Assembly: GCA_007922225.1 (NCBI GenBank)
Contig: ML680053.1
Coordinates: 372,001 to 436,000, forward strand
Source of the DNA: Emydura subglobosa
Lineage: Eukaryota; Chordata; Testudines; Chelidae
Direction of reading: 5' to 3'
Length of the DNA: 64,000 nt
Part shown: positions 48,501 to 55,432 of the stretch, in pieces
Layout: every line of letters starts with the position of its first letter
How positions within the stretch are numbered: position 1 is the stretch's first letter
Notes under the pieces: model-generated
The model's input: only the letters and a program-made list of their open reading frames with translations
The model's database searches: none
Told to the model about the DNA's origin: nothing
Made by a program: the position numbers and the translations under genes

Positions 48501-51500
48501 TAACTAGAACGAAGAAAAACTATGTATGCTAGAACAGAGAATAAACCACTAGGTTTAGCGAGAGAACTTGCGAAAGTAAAAGACGTTCCAGCACCGTCAC
48601 TGGCGGCTAGAAGGAACTGAGAGAGAGGGGGAGCCGATAGTGTCTATACGCGGGTGCACGTGCGTGCTGCTGCAGGGGGCACTAGAGCCGGCTCATAGGG
48701 GTACCACTAGGGGAAAAAGTTTTCCGGCACCGGTATATGTGGTGTGCACACACACCTAAGTTGGGAACGTACATGAGCAAGCACTCGAAGAAGAACCTTC
48801 AATTCCTGGATGAATTGTAGTGTGCAGTCTTCTTTGTGTTCTTTATAGCAGGTGATGTCAGAGTTGTTAGTTGGCCTTGCTGACGAGTCATTGAGGTTGA
48901 AGACTACGATAACACCCCGTCTGCGCTCATTTGATCACTGTCTGGTGATTGGATTTCATGGATTGTTCAGCTTGTCCTCTCAACAGTAGAGAGATTGTAA
49001 TGGATGTGATGTTAAGGATTTCACAGTCAATTTTTTTCCTGAAGCAATCAATGTAATGATCAAGTTTGTGGTTTTGTTCACTGTGGGTAGTACAGTCAGA
49101 TGTTTATTTTTTCTTATGACTATGAGGGGGGAGTGGATGTGATAGTTGTGTGTGGTATAGTCTTTGCCATGAAAGAATTCTTCGAGTTCCCCACATTAGT
49201 ATAGTATCAGGTTCTGTGGCAGGGCAGAAATTCAATCCCTTGGAGAGTACCGATAATTCATCTCTAGTTAGGGGTTGTTTTGATAGGTCAATGATGATAG
49301 GGTGTCACTTAGCATCCATGTGATGGGTCCCGATTTCTCTCGGAGATGGGTTCTCCGGGTTCTGTAGTTGTAGTTCGTTCCCCCTTTTTGTTTCTGTGTG
49401 GGATAGCTGTCATCAGGTTGTTTGATTGTCTGGGGTTTCTTGCATGACCTCCAGCCTGGTTTCCTGCTGTTTTCTTTTTTCCACTGTGAGAGAGCATGTG
49501 CTGTCAGCATATTTGGAATTGTATGTAGTGGTCAGAGGGTTATAGATGGTGACTCTGATGTTTTGTTTCTCACATTTGATAAGGAATTAGCTATCGCTGG
49601 GAAGTTTGGTTTCCTATTTCTTCATATTGTGAAGGAGTTATGACATACCGCATACATAATTTATATCATCTTGCTATGGGTAAAGTGTTTTCCATGCACA
49701 TTGATTTCTAATTCCCTCTTTAATCTCATTCGTGCATGTATTATAACATACATACAGCATTCATTAAATCAGCCCCATTTAAGTGTTCAACTTTGAATGT
49801 AACAAAACTATCAATAAGTCCACATAACAAAACTAAGTAGCCATATGACATTATTGTAACCTTCATTTAACTCGTCTCCCACTTCCATCCACTGTTTGCT
49901 CCTTTCACTAACTGCATCATTCCTACAATTAGATTGTAAACTCTTTGAAGCAGCGTTGTGTCATTTTATTCGATTGTAAAGGGCCTTGCAATCAACATCA
50001 CAGTCAAAAGACATACCAAGGTTCAAAGCCTCTGGTTGTTCGAGAACCGTACATGATCAAAGAAGCAAAGCTAAGCCCTATGGTACATGTTTAAAAAATG
50101 TCAAATTCCTACAACAAAAGCCTTTTAGGGGATTAAAAATAGATAATGATAACCAGTTTATAATGTTGTTCAACAGTTTCAGATGATTCCTACAAAGCTG
50201 ATCAATATACCATTCCTAAAACATACTTCAATGAGCCAGGATTCTCCCTTATTCTAATCAGTCTAATAGTTACAGAAAGTCAGTCATTAGCTTTGCTGCC
50301 AACAGACAGAACTGTTTAAAATAATCCTTTTATTTGGGCATGGGGGAACTTCAGTTCAATTTCACCTTGTCTTTGAAACTACAGCTTCACAGGTATTTAT
50401 AACCAGCAAATTATTTAAACTTTGATAATTAAAACTGATTGAAGGGTGGGGAGGGAGAGAAATCTTGTAAGTGAACAAGTCAGTGAACAGGATATAAAAA
50501 TTAAGGATTCCAAATCCTATGTTTACTTTGTTCGCTTATTTTGACAATGAAGTGTAATTTAATTTTTTATTACTTGATAGTGTGATACTAGGTGTATTGT
50601 AATGCATACTATAAAGCAAGAGTCTCAGTAATATGATACTTCACTACAGCTACGTCTATTAAAAGTGGGTTGACAGCATTGCCGGTTTTCTGAAAAATAT
50701 CCAGTTTCCAGATGAATCAAATGAGAATTAATGATAATATAGGAATTCTTCCTCTGTATTTCAAGATATATATACTACCCAAAGTCAAAAATCATGGGCC
50801 AGGATACAAAATCAGGTTTGGGTTTTTTTTTTTTAAGTCATATACCAGCCTGGCTGAGCAATTTTAATTAAATCAGCAGCATCAAGCACCTTTATAATTG
50901 GAGACGTTTGGATTTTTTAAGCATGAAATTAGAAAAGAGAGACTCCTAATTTGTGAGAGTGCATTATGCCTGCACACTGCTGAAACTGATCAGTGTATGA
51001 TGTTACAAGAGGTATCACATTAGTTACATAGGGCTGAAGGCAGAATTATTCCTTTTCCATCCTGCAAGTTTAAATCACATGTAGTTGGACAGTTATGATG
51101 GCAGTTTTGCAATAAAACTTGATACAGACACACTGATAACTAGTCATGCAGTTTTTTATGTATTCAAGCTAAGGGCTTGGCATTTGAAGTTTGCTTGCAC
51201 ACTTAAGTCTCACACAGACAGTGATTTCTGCATCCTGGGACTATCTTGCTGTTTAGAGTGCTTGTGCATTTAGATGGTAAACTCTTTAGGGCAGGGACCA
51301 TCTGTTTTGGGTCTGTACAGTACCTAGTACAAGAGGGGCCTTGTCCATGAGGTTTTTAAGCTGCGGCTTGACAAAACCCTCACTAGGATTATTTAGCTAA
51401 AGTTGGTCCTGCTTTGAGCAGGGGGTTGGACTAGATGACCTCCTGGGGTCCCTTCCAACTCTATGATTCTATGACTAGGACTCTTGCGCACCACTGAAAT

Positions 51501-51708
51501 ATAAATAGATAGTACACTAGATTCCTGATAAATTCCCCATCTGAAAAGAAACATTCTAAGCCTTTAATTTCTAGTCTTTCAACTGAAATCAATCCTCATA
51601 CCTCTTACTGCTGCAGCTGCTAGTCACCTGACCTCGTGTGTCATACCCAACAACGAAGCCTCTCTGCCTGAAGTCTGAAAAACACCTCTCAAGGTATTTG
51701 TACATTCC
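27415..51708 (-). CDS. PGM2L1: PGM2L1, glucose-1,6-bisphosphate synthase (5' exons missing; exons listed separately)
   Basis: PGM2L1 transfers a phosphate from 1,3-bisphosphoglycerate to glucose 1-phosphate, making glucose 1,6-bisphosphate, the cofactor of phosphoglucomutases. It is cytosolic and strongest in brain. Twelve coding exons on the minus strand (51708-51602, 44018-43934, 42303-42220, 41409-41216, 40043-39854, 39676-39579, 38872-38692, 35114-35021, 32999-32870, 30243-30054, 29047-28914, 27517-27415) total 1590 nt and join in frame with GT-AG introns. They encode 529 residues equivalent to residues 94-622. Visible motifs are [14 protein letters not shown] with the phosphoserine at about 175, the metal loop DPDADR at about 332-337, FEESIG, and [12 protein letters not shown] at about 568-579. 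Features such as [13 protein letters not shown], the ADVKN...[10 protein letters not shown] stretch and a C-terminal LIWRSV favour PGM2L1 over its paralogue PGM2. No premature stop is present. The first 93 codons and the promoter lie beyond 64000. Confidence 0.97.
27692..28115 (+). mobile_element. CR1/L3-like LINE fragment, antisense in a PGM2L1 intron
   Basis: The plus strand encodes [20 protein letters not shown], the conserved end of CR1 ORF2. A 3' UTR follows with GATTAGATGATCTAGTGATC and GTGGCCTTAACCCCTATGAA. It lies in the last intron, opposite to transcription, and is decayed. Confidence 0.8.
28116..28913. other. PGM2L1 intron sequence, nothing recognised
   Basis: The remainder of the last intron. 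A 70-codon plus-strand open frame at 28449-28661 has no motif. Confidence 0.45.
28914..29047 (-). CDS. PGM2L1: PGM2L1 coding exon with phosphate-binding loop
   Basis: 134 nt encoding [20 protein letters not shown], then the phosphate-binding segment [20 protein letters not shown]. The donor is CAGAG/GTGAGG and the acceptor ends ATTAG. It corresponds to residues 545-588 plus a split serine. The loop binds the substrate phosphate in this family. Confidence 0.97.
29160..29304 (-). mobile_element. Truncated hairpin MITE
   Basis: It ends with TCTGGTATAGACCAGGCCTT. Internally AACAACGTTGCTCCGGGGTG and CAACCCTGACTGACTTAGTT form a short hairpin around GGATTTTTCACA. Same family as 19.1, 29.8 and 59.0 kb. 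Only one half of the element is present. Confidence 0.6.
29441..29670. repeat. Near-perfect palindrome with about 100-bp arms
   Basis: The left arm (29441-29542) and right arm (29570-29670) are reverse complements over about 100 bases with only a handful of differences, separated by a 27-base loop. The arms include CATCTTGAATAAAACTTGGT on the left and ACCAAGTTTTATTCAAGATG on the right. It lies in a PGM2L1 intron and would form a long RNA hairpin when transcribed. It has no coding capacity. Confidence 0.95.
29755..29900 (+). mobile_element. Truncated hairpin MITE
   Basis: Contains GAGGTGAATTACCTCTGCCG, ACAGAGGCGCAGCTGTGCCC and the terminal TAAGCATAGACAAGCCCTA. Same family as the MITEs at 19.1, 29.2 and 59.0 kb, but this is the opposite half, so it is a separate insertion from the one at 29160-29304. 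Confidence 0.6.
30054..30243 (-). CDS. PGM2L1: PGM2L1 coding exon
   Basis: 190 nt, entered with one base of a split codon. Encodes [20 protein letters not shown], then [20 protein letters not shown] and [20 protein letters not shown], corresponding to residues 482-544. The donor is TCG/GTGAGT and the acceptor ends TATAG. No frame disruption. Confidence 0.97.
30244..32869. other. PGM2L1 intron sequence, largely unrecognised
   Basis: A 2.6-kb intron. It holds poly-T runs at 31482-31496 and 32187-32207, which read as poly-A on the transcribed strand, and a weak L2-like tail near 31170-31240 (TACAGCACCTAGCGTAACAC). No exon or other repeat is recognised. The 106-codon open frame at 30687-31007 has no motif. 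Confidence 0.5.
32187..32207. repeat. 21-base poly-T run
   Basis: An uninterrupted T run in a PGM2L1 intron. It may be an old retroposon tail on the minus strand, but no SINE body was recognised beside it. Confidence 0.9.
32870..32999 (-). CDS. PGM2L1: PGM2L1 coding exon
   Basis: 130 nt encoding [20 protein letters not shown], then [20 protein letters not shown] and the start of the next codon. Donor AAAT/GTAAGT, acceptor GTCAG. It corresponds to residues 438-481 and includes the conserved [10 protein letters not shown] segment of the family. Confidence 0.97.
33000..33829. other. PGM2L1 intron sequence
   Basis: No exon or clear element, apart from a weak MIR/CORE-like trace near 33720-33780 (GTGAAGTGCTCAGAGAGCCT). 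Confidence 0.4.
33833..34015. mobile_element. Penelope-like element termini in inverted arrangement
   Basis: The left half reads GACAAGGTAGGTGAGGGTCT, TTTATTAGACCAACTTCTGT and GATGAAAGAGACAAGCATTC. The right half is its reverse complement (GAATGCTTGTCTCTTTCATC, AGAAGTTGGTCCAATAAAAG). The same block starts the larger Penelope-like element at 44266. Penelope elements often leave partial tandem or inverted terminal copies, so this is best read as a truncated inverted insertion. Confidence 0.8.
34080..34390 (-). mobile_element. CR1-like LINE 3' UTR relic
   Basis: Minus-strand phrases such as CAGACTAATGATCCATGTAA and CCAACAGTGGTCAGTACCAA resemble the 3' UTR of an old CR1/L3 LINE. A 104-codon open frame lies within it but is noncoding in that reading. 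Strongly diverged. Confidence 0.45.
34391..35020. other. PGM2L1 intron sequence, nothing recognised
   Basis: No exon, RNA gene or repeat seen before the acceptor side of the next exon. Confidence 0.4.
35021..35114 (-). CDS. PGM2L1: PGM2L1 coding exon with substrate-binding FEESIG loop
   Basis: 94 nt encoding [20 protein letters not shown], then [12 protein letters not shown] with the final glycine codon split. Donor ATTG/GTAGGT, acceptor TTTTTCAG. The FEESIG motif is the sugar-binding loop in phosphohexomutases. Confidence 0.97.
35346..37180 (-). mobile_element. CR1/L3-type LINE, 3' portion with RT remnants
   Basis: About 1.8 kb in the same orientation as PGM2L1. Minus-strand frames encode RT pieces: [20 protein letters not shown] at 36.85 kb, [14 protein letters not shown] at 36.45 kb and [20 protein letters not shown] at 36.1 kb. 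The 3' end reads, on the plus strand, CCATTCTGGGTCAGACCAAT near 35360. It is broken by many stops and deletions. Confidence 0.9.
37181..38691. other. PGM2L1 intron sequence, nothing recognised
   Basis: About 1.5 kb of AT-rich intron. No exon or known repeat is supported. Confidence 0.45.
38692..38872 (-). CDS. PGM2L1: PGM2L1 coding exon
   Basis: 181 nt entered with one base of a split asparagine codon. Encodes [20 protein letters not shown], then [20 protein letters not shown] and [11 protein letters not shown]. Donor GAA/GTAAGT, acceptor TTTGCAG. This exon separates PGM2L1 from PGM2 best: [15 protein letters not shown] and [10 protein letters not shown] agree with PGM2L1. Confidence 0.98.
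39579..39676 (-). CDS. PGM2L1: PGM2L1 coding exon with metal-binding DPDADR
   Basis: 98 nt encoding [20 protein letters not shown], then [12 protein letters not shown] and two bases of the next codon. The three aspartates of DPDADR (about residues 332, 334 and 336) bind the catalytic magnesium in this family. Donor GAGAA/GTAAGA, acceptor TTTTTCAG. Confidence 0.98.
39854..40043 (-). CDS. PGM2L1: PGM2L1 coding exon
   Basis: 190 nt encoding [40 protein letters not shown] and [26 protein letters not shown] is conserved throughout the family. Donor CTG/GTATTT, acceptor TTTCCAG. Confidence 0.97.
40044..41215. other. PGM2L1 intron; contains one small hAT element
   Basis: Apart from the hAT at 40973-41077, no exon or repeat is recognised. 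The open frame 40246-40500 has no motif. Confidence 0.45.
40973..41077. mobile_element. Non-autonomous hAT element, 105 bp
   Basis: It begins CAGTGTTTCTCAACCTTTTT and ends GTTGTTGAGAAACACTT, giving terminal inverted repeats. The flanking 8-mers are GTACATAG (40965-40972) and GTATATAG (41078-41085), 7 of 8 identical. The core GGGACCGG appears twice, in inverted context. No coding capacity. Confidence 0.9.
41216..41409 (-). CDS. PGM2L1: PGM2L1 coding exon
   Basis: 194 nt encoding [40 protein letters not shown] and [20 protein letters not shown] plus two bases of an arginine codon. Donor CACAG/GTACTG, acceptor TGCTAG. It corresponds to residues 186-250. Confidence 0.97.
41410..42219. other. PGM2L1 intron sequence, nothing recognised
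   Basis: An 0.8-kb intron without recognised repeat or exon. The minus-strand open frame at 41711-41944 shows no motif. Confidence 0.45.
42220..42303 (-). CDS. PGM2L1: PGM2L1 coding exon with catalytic phosphoserine loop
   Basis: 84 nt, exactly 28 codons, encoding [20 protein letters not shown] and RKEDNGYK. The serine of TASHN (about residue 175) is the one phosphorylated in the catalytic cycle. Arginine follows TASHN where many phosphomutases have proline (TASHNPK). Human PGM2L1 also has arginine here. Donor AAG/GTAAGC, acceptor CTTTCAG. Confidence 0.98.
42304..43933. other. PGM2L1 intron; contains one hAT element
   Basis: Besides the hAT at 43115-43490 no repeat or exon is recognised. 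A 152-codon plus-strand open frame (42638-43096) lies here, antisense to the gene and without any recognisable domain. It is probably fortuitous. Confidence 0.45.
43115..43490. mobile_element. Non-autonomous hAT element, 376 bp
   Basis: It starts CAGGGGTGTCAAACATCCGG and ends GCGAGTTTGACACCCCTT, so the terminal inverted repeats share GGGGTGTCAAAC. The flanking 8-mers are GCATAGAA (43107-43114) and TCATAGAA (43491-43498), 7 of 8 identical. The same terminal type occurs at 56682-57469. Noncoding. Confidence 0.93.
43934..44018 (-). CDS. PGM2L1: PGM2L1 coding exon
   Basis: 85 nt, entered with the last base of a split arginine codon. Encodes [20 protein letters not shown] and KYVPTPFV. Donor GTG/GTAAGT, acceptor GAACAG. 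It corresponds to residues 130-157. Confidence 0.97.
44113..44262 (-). mobile_element. CR1 LINE 3' end
   Basis: The plus strand reads AATCATGAAATGTAGGGCTA, TAGGTCATCTAGCCCAGCCC and GCACTGAGGCAGGACCAATT, the reverse complement of a CR1 3' terminus. It ends where the Penelope-like element begins. Confidence 0.88.
44580..44830 (-). pseudogene. Penelope GIY-YIG endonuclease remnant
   Basis: The minus-strand translation contains [20 protein letters not shown], then [20 protein letters not shown]. This is the GETxxxLxxRMxxHR and HFxxxxHSxxDL pattern of the Penelope GIY-YIG domain, which nicks DNA for integration. The N-terminal GIY-YIG strand is blurred by frameshifts. Confidence 0.75.
45367..45750 (-). 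pseudogene. Penelope reverse transcriptase remnant with intact YIDD
   Basis: 127 open codons on the minus strand. Visible features are the start [20 protein letters not shown], the pocket region [20 protein letters not shown] and the catalytic box [13 protein letters not shown]. This is the Penelope RT palm domain. The catalytic aspartates are retained here, but frames upstream and downstream are disrupted, so the full enzyme is lost. Confidence 0.9.
46068..46255 (-). repeat. DIRS inverted terminal repeat (right, in element orientation)
   Basis: Starts GTTCTTCGAGATGTGTTGCT and contains CGGTGCCGGAAAACTTTTTC. The complement of 48609-48796 gives the same blocks with modest divergence. Confidence 0.9.
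46293..46382 (-). repeat. DIRS internal complementary region
   Basis: About 90 bp combining GGAATGGACATGAGCAACAT (complement of one terminal repeat end) and CTTGAGTGCTTGCTCATGTC (like the other end), joined through AGTTACAGGTAAGTAACCGT. This matches the DIRS replication model in which the region bridges both termini. Confidence 0.88.
46420..46893 (-). pseudogene. DIRS tyrosine recombinase, C-terminal part
   Basis: Minus-strand translation near 46590-46470 shows [12 protein letters not shown], then [20 protein letters not shown]. This is the recombinase C-terminus with a conserved histidine and tyrosine context. A stop follows the GF. The upstream half lies beyond the solo LTR. Confidence 0.82.
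46894..47960 (-). mobile_element. Solo LTR, 1067 bp, with 5-bp duplication
   Basis: On the minus strand the segment starts TGTGACGCTGGCTGG and ends CGGGCGGGTCACA, with TG...CA ends and the short inverted repeat TGTGAC/GTCACA. The 5-mer GTGAG flanks it at 46889-46893 and 47961-47965, the duplication size of many retroviruses. In this orientation a TATA-like ATAAAAGG lies at 47552-47545 and AATAAA at 47285-47280, about 260 nt further on. No internal coding region is present, so it is a solo LTR left by recombination. It interrupts the DIRS recombinase and lies in the same sense as PGM2L1. Confidence 0.9.
47966..48318 (-). pseudogene. DIRS tyrosine recombinase, N-terminal core part
   Basis: The minus strand encodes [40 protein letters not shown] and, after a frameshift near 48110, [14 protein letters not shown]. 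This is the N-terminal DNA-binding portion and the start of the catalytic domain of a DIRS recombinase. A stop follows RVSE. Confidence 0.85.
48609..48796 (-). repeat. DIRS inverted terminal repeat (left, in element orientation)
   Basis: Ends GAGCAAGCACTCGAAGAAGA and contains GGGAAAAAGTTTTCCGGCAC. Complementary to 46068-46255 over 188 bp. The next base pairs are Penelope sequence (CTTCAATTCCTGGATGAATT). Confidence 0.9.
48797..49645 (-). mobile_element. Penelope-like element, 5' part
   Basis: Continuation of the element at 44266-46067 across the DIRS insertion. The minus strand carries degraded N-terminal Penelope ORF sequence. A stretch around 48950-48800 resembles the conserved region before the RT core ([10 protein letters not shown] followed by a serine-rich stretch and [10 protein letters not shown]). 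The stretch at 49268-49510 is a basic, lysine-rich open piece. The 5' boundary is uncertain. Confidence 0.75.
49646..51267. other. PGM2L1 intron sequence
   Basis: AT-rich intron. A weak L2-like tail is seen at about 49928-49992 (ATTGTAAACTCTTTGAAGCA). No exon or other repeat is recognised. Confidence 0.45.
51268..51345 (+). mobile_element. L2/MIR-like 3'-end interspersed repeat
   Basis: Contains GGTAAACTCTTTAGGGCAGG and GTCTGTACAGTACCTAGTAC. It shares blocks with the copies at 20.2 and 54.7 kb and is cut by the CR1 that follows. Confidence 0.7.
51347..51474 (+). mobile_element. CR1 LINE 3' end
   Basis: Reads GGTTTTTAAGCTGCGGCTTG, GCTTTGAGCAGGGGGTTGGA, CTAGATGACCTCCTGGGGTC and ends CTATGATTCTATGACT, the canonical CR1 3' terminus. 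It lies about 130 bp from the PGM2L1 exon donor at 51602. Confidence 0.94.
51602..51708 (-). CDS. PGM2L1: PGM2L1 coding exon, first one in this window
   Basis: 107 nt encoding [35 protein letters not shown] and two bases of an arginine codon. Donor AAGAG/GTATGA, acceptor TGCAG. The first glycine equals residue 94 of the 622-residue protein, so 93 residues are encoded upstream, outside the window. Confidence 0.97.
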
Positions 51709-52589
51709 CTGCAGCAAAACAGAAGCATGAAGAGTTAGCTTCATTACAGTGTACACACATGATGACTTTATTTAGAATTCATAATGCCACAATAATGGAA
51801 GGCTTTTGTTTCACTGGAGCTGGGTTAATGCTAAAAAATTAGTATGAATAAACACTGGTTCAAACAGAAGGAAAATCTGCTACAATGGCATTTGCAGTGT
51901 AAGTACATTTTTGTTCCTAGAGTGTTCAGGAAGAGAAAGGTTGCAAATACTCATGAAAATATAGTCAGGGAGCAGAAACAGATAACCAGACAGAATGGAC
52001 AGAAAATTAGATAAGAAATCCTTGAAGCAGCAAATACTTGAGAGCAATCCACAGGATGAAACATGCTCAAACCACCAGATAATTGTGAATAACGAATGAA
52101 TTCATTTAAAAAATCTGAATAATTCACACATACTAAAGGGCTACCTTTGTTAAATAAGTAGTTCACTTAAGTCTTCATGCTTGAATTTAGAGCACAATCT
52201 ACTGAACAGAATATACACTAGTTCTCACTTCTTAACCTAAAGTAAATTATCCTTTCAACACTGCATATTACTTTAGAAAACGTGACCCAGTACACAGCAG
52301 TCTCATTACAAGTGGATTTACATACCTACCTCAATGGTGAAGCAGTTATCCCATAAGTGTATTTAGTTCACCCTGTTTATGTCTTTCATTAAGTTATTTA
52401 CTTTTTAAGTTTCCTTGAAATATCTATGTAAAGCCAAAGAATTGGAAAAAAGAAACAAGACAAGACAATGAACCACTTGGCTAAATATTATCTCATCTAA
52501 AGTAACATCTGATACTTCCTCCACATCTAATCACTCCCCACTCTGACCAAAAGCCAGAAAAAAAGGGGAGTTCTGCAGTATACCTGAAA
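51709..52589. other. PGM2L1 5' intron sequence, nothing recognised
   Basis: No exon encoding the expected N-terminal sequence and no clear repeat was found in this stretch. Confidence 0.45.
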
Positions 52590-53091
52590 CTCTTAGCTGA
52601 CATCTTGAAGAACTACAGTTATTATAGGGTAAGTAACCATTCTGTCTTCTAGTGCTGGTAGTGCCATCTCCCACATCCACTACTGTCTAAGGGAAACTGG
52701 AAGTTGTGAAAAAAGCAGTTGGTTCAAGCTAGATCCACGTAAGGTGATGAGTGACATTACAGGAAAACACTTTGGAACTGGCATTTTATATTCTCATTCC
52801 AAGAGAGGTCCTCTTCCCACTGGTGATCAAAAAGGTGCTTACTGGATGCATCAGTGATATTAGATACAGTTGCTACATAGCAACATTGCCAGAAACAACT
52901 TTTAATATCCTTGCTAGCTAAAACTTGGTCCTTTCTTCTCAAATTAGGGCTTAGTTATGTAATTCAGGACTTCATCCCCTCCAGACTGGAGTTCTGCCAC
53001 AAATTCTATCTGAGAAGTGTGTGAATGTGGAAGGAGCAGCTGGAACACCAAGTAATGGGCCACCTCAAAGAGAACATCCCTGTAGTTTAAT

Positions 53092-53111
53092 GGGGGGGGG
53101 GCGGGGCGGGG
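53092..53111 (+). repeat. G-run, potential G-quadruplex
   Basis: Ten Gs followed by CGGGGCGGGG on the plus strand, which is the template strand of PGM2L1 transcription. Confidence 0.8.
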
Positions 53112-54644
53112 AAGAAGGGCCCGAATTAGGATGTCTTTTTTGAGAGGCTGTTCCTTGGAACTTTTCATTCTCTCTGGTCTGACAGGCCCTGAATTTAGAC
53201 ACTGCTCCCACTCCAGATGACTGATAAGCAGTGTCCCATCTTGAAGGTGGGATTGAGGAGTTCTGCTCACCACTAATGGTCTTGCAAAATTCAGCTGTAT
53301 GGGTGTTTCTAAAGCACACAGAAGAGGCAGTCTGCCCTCTAGTGGAATGAACTTGGATACCAGCCATATGATAGACAAACACACTGTAATCCTTTAGATT
53401 CAGATATCTGGGAGACTTCTAGTTTCTTAGAAGCATGAGAAATGGCAACAAAAAAAAGAGACAAGAAGTGTCTGAAGGGCTTTGTCCTGTCACGATTCTA
53501 AAAACATCTAAAGTGGGGAAATTTCTTCTCCACTGGAGAGGAATGGGATTTCAGAATGAAAACAAGTAGATTTGTTCAAATGAGTATAACAAGTTCAGAA
53601 ATAAATTTGGGATGAGATCTCAACACCACCTTATCTTTACCAAAATGTTGTGTGAGAGGTCATCTGTGACAGCTTGTAGTATGTTGGCTTTCTAGCTGAT
53701 GTAAAAGTGGTGGAGGGAGCACTGAGAGAGGTTCAGGAAAAAAAGGGGGCTGAATAAGCTTTCTAAGGACAGTATGAAGATCCCACATTGAGTGGGATTC
53801 TCTAAGAAAACTTCACAAGACTGTATAACAGCTGACAAGTAGAAATCATTGCAAGGTGGATTTTAATGGACCTGAATGAGAGTCCAGTGTTTCAACTACA
53901 GAATATAATTGGGAATTTTAGGGAAAGGGGCCTCCAACAGATCAAGGTCACGCTGGGCCACCCAAATCAAAACAAGTGTCTTTTCTATTTAAAGGAAAAA
54001 GTTTCTTATGGTGAACTACTTTCCATCAGGATCTTTTGTACTCATAGAGAAAAGTCAGTAGCTCTCAGCCAGCCAACTTCCAGGCTGTCAGCTGTAATAA
54101 ATTCAGGTTTGGATGAAGTTTTTGACCTTGATTCTGCAATATGTCTGGACAGTCTAGACGTTGTCCTGGTGTTGAACAAATATCTTGAGATCTGTTATCT
54201 CCATATTGGCAAACCATTCTGGGCATCAGGATCAACGTGGCTGCATCCAATCTGATTTTATGTTTCGCTCTGGGAATCCAGGAAATCTGTGGAAATGTGT
54301 ATATATGACCTTGCTCCTAAAGGTACAAGAGGCAGCTTGCAAGGATCCCTAGGCTCAGGATGCCACTGGAGCAAAGGACTGGATGCTTTGTGCTGTCTTT
54401 CATGGCGGCCAAGTATATAACAGGATTTCTCCACCCATGAAATATTGGCAAGATGGAGCTCTTCAGAGACCATTTCATTGTTCTCCTTGAAATCACTCCT
54501 TAGCTGTGATACCTAAAAAAAACTCCAAAAAACAAAACCTTAATGGTTAGACTATTGATGTGCAGAGATCACTTCCTATCATGCTGACCACTTCCTTGTA
54601 CTGTGTCAGTCTGTCTGTATCCATCTGTGTTCTCATCTTATACT

Positions 54645-54765
54645 TCATAAGCTCTCTGGGGCAGCAACGCTCTTTGTTCTGTGTTTTTACAGTGTCGAGC
54701 ACAATAGAGTCCTGGTCCAGGGTAAGGTTCCTAAACACTACAGTAACATAAATAGTAAGTAATCA
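54645..54765 (+). mobile_element. L2/MIR-like 3'-end interspersed repeat
   Basis: Contains AAGCTCTCTGGGGCAGCAAC, TTTTTACAGTGTCGAGCACA, ATAGAGTCCTGGTCCAGGGT and AAACACTACAGTAACATAAA. Same family as the copies at 20.2 and 51.3 kb. It sits inside the DIRS fragment. Confidence 0.75.
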
Positions 54766-55339
54766 TTCATGGTTAGTAATGAATGGTCTGTTTTGGAAGT
54801 CTGCTAAATTGTTGACCACTCCTGGAAGAGAGAGGGTTACTAAAGTTATCCAGTCCTGACAGTTTCCATAGCTTGATTGTCTCCTGGCATGGGGTGAAAA
54901 ATGGGCACCTCTGTTTACAGAGTACATTGCAAAGAAGCTTCACTGTGGAATTCCACAGAACAGATGGGAATCCTATACCAGCCAGTCTGATAGTCCATAA
55001 TTCTACAACTGTGGAGAAGGAACTATGTTAATTTGAAAATGGTTTGAAAAGACATACTGTCATAAGATAAATATTAAGCAAAACTGCATTATGGGGTACA
55101 TTATATACATTTAGAATAAGGAGATCTCAGGAACAGACAACTCTTCCCCTGAATTCCAAATGTATCTCCTAGGGCTTTTAGAGGAAGCAGAGAAGCTACT
55201 TTTAGTTTATTTTCATGAGAAGAGTCCCTGAAGCAGGAGGAGTAAGAGGCAAAGGACCAAACTGGATGTAATAGCCCTTTCAATTCTGGATTCCTGAAGT
55301 TCAGCTAAGAAGTGAGATACAATTATCTGACTTAGGATA

Positions 55340-55432
55340 GGTTATTTTGTAAATAATGGCATTGGCCACCATCAGAAGACAGAATACTGGGCTAGATGGA
55401 ACATTGGTCTGACACAGTATGGCGGTTTAATA
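55340..55432 (+). mobile_element. CR1/L3 LINE 3' end
   Basis: Contains TTGGCCACCATCAGAAGACA, CTGGGCTAGATGGAACATTG and GTCTGACACAGTATGGCGGT, the 3' end seen in reverse at 35350. A short truncated copy. Confidence 0.8.

Larger units (their letters stand above)
46068..48796 (-). mobile_element. DIRS-type retrotransposon with both inverted terminal repeats, nested in a Penelope element
   Basis: About 2.7 kb including a 1067-bp solo LTR. The ends (46068-46255 and 48609-48796) are 188-bp inverted repeats. An internal complementary region lies at 46293-46382. The coding remnant on the minus strand is tyrosine recombinase, split by the LTR: N-terminal part 48318-47961, C-terminal part 46893 to about 46420. 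Gag, RT and RNase H are deleted. Penelope sequence resumes directly on both sides. Confidence 0.92.
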
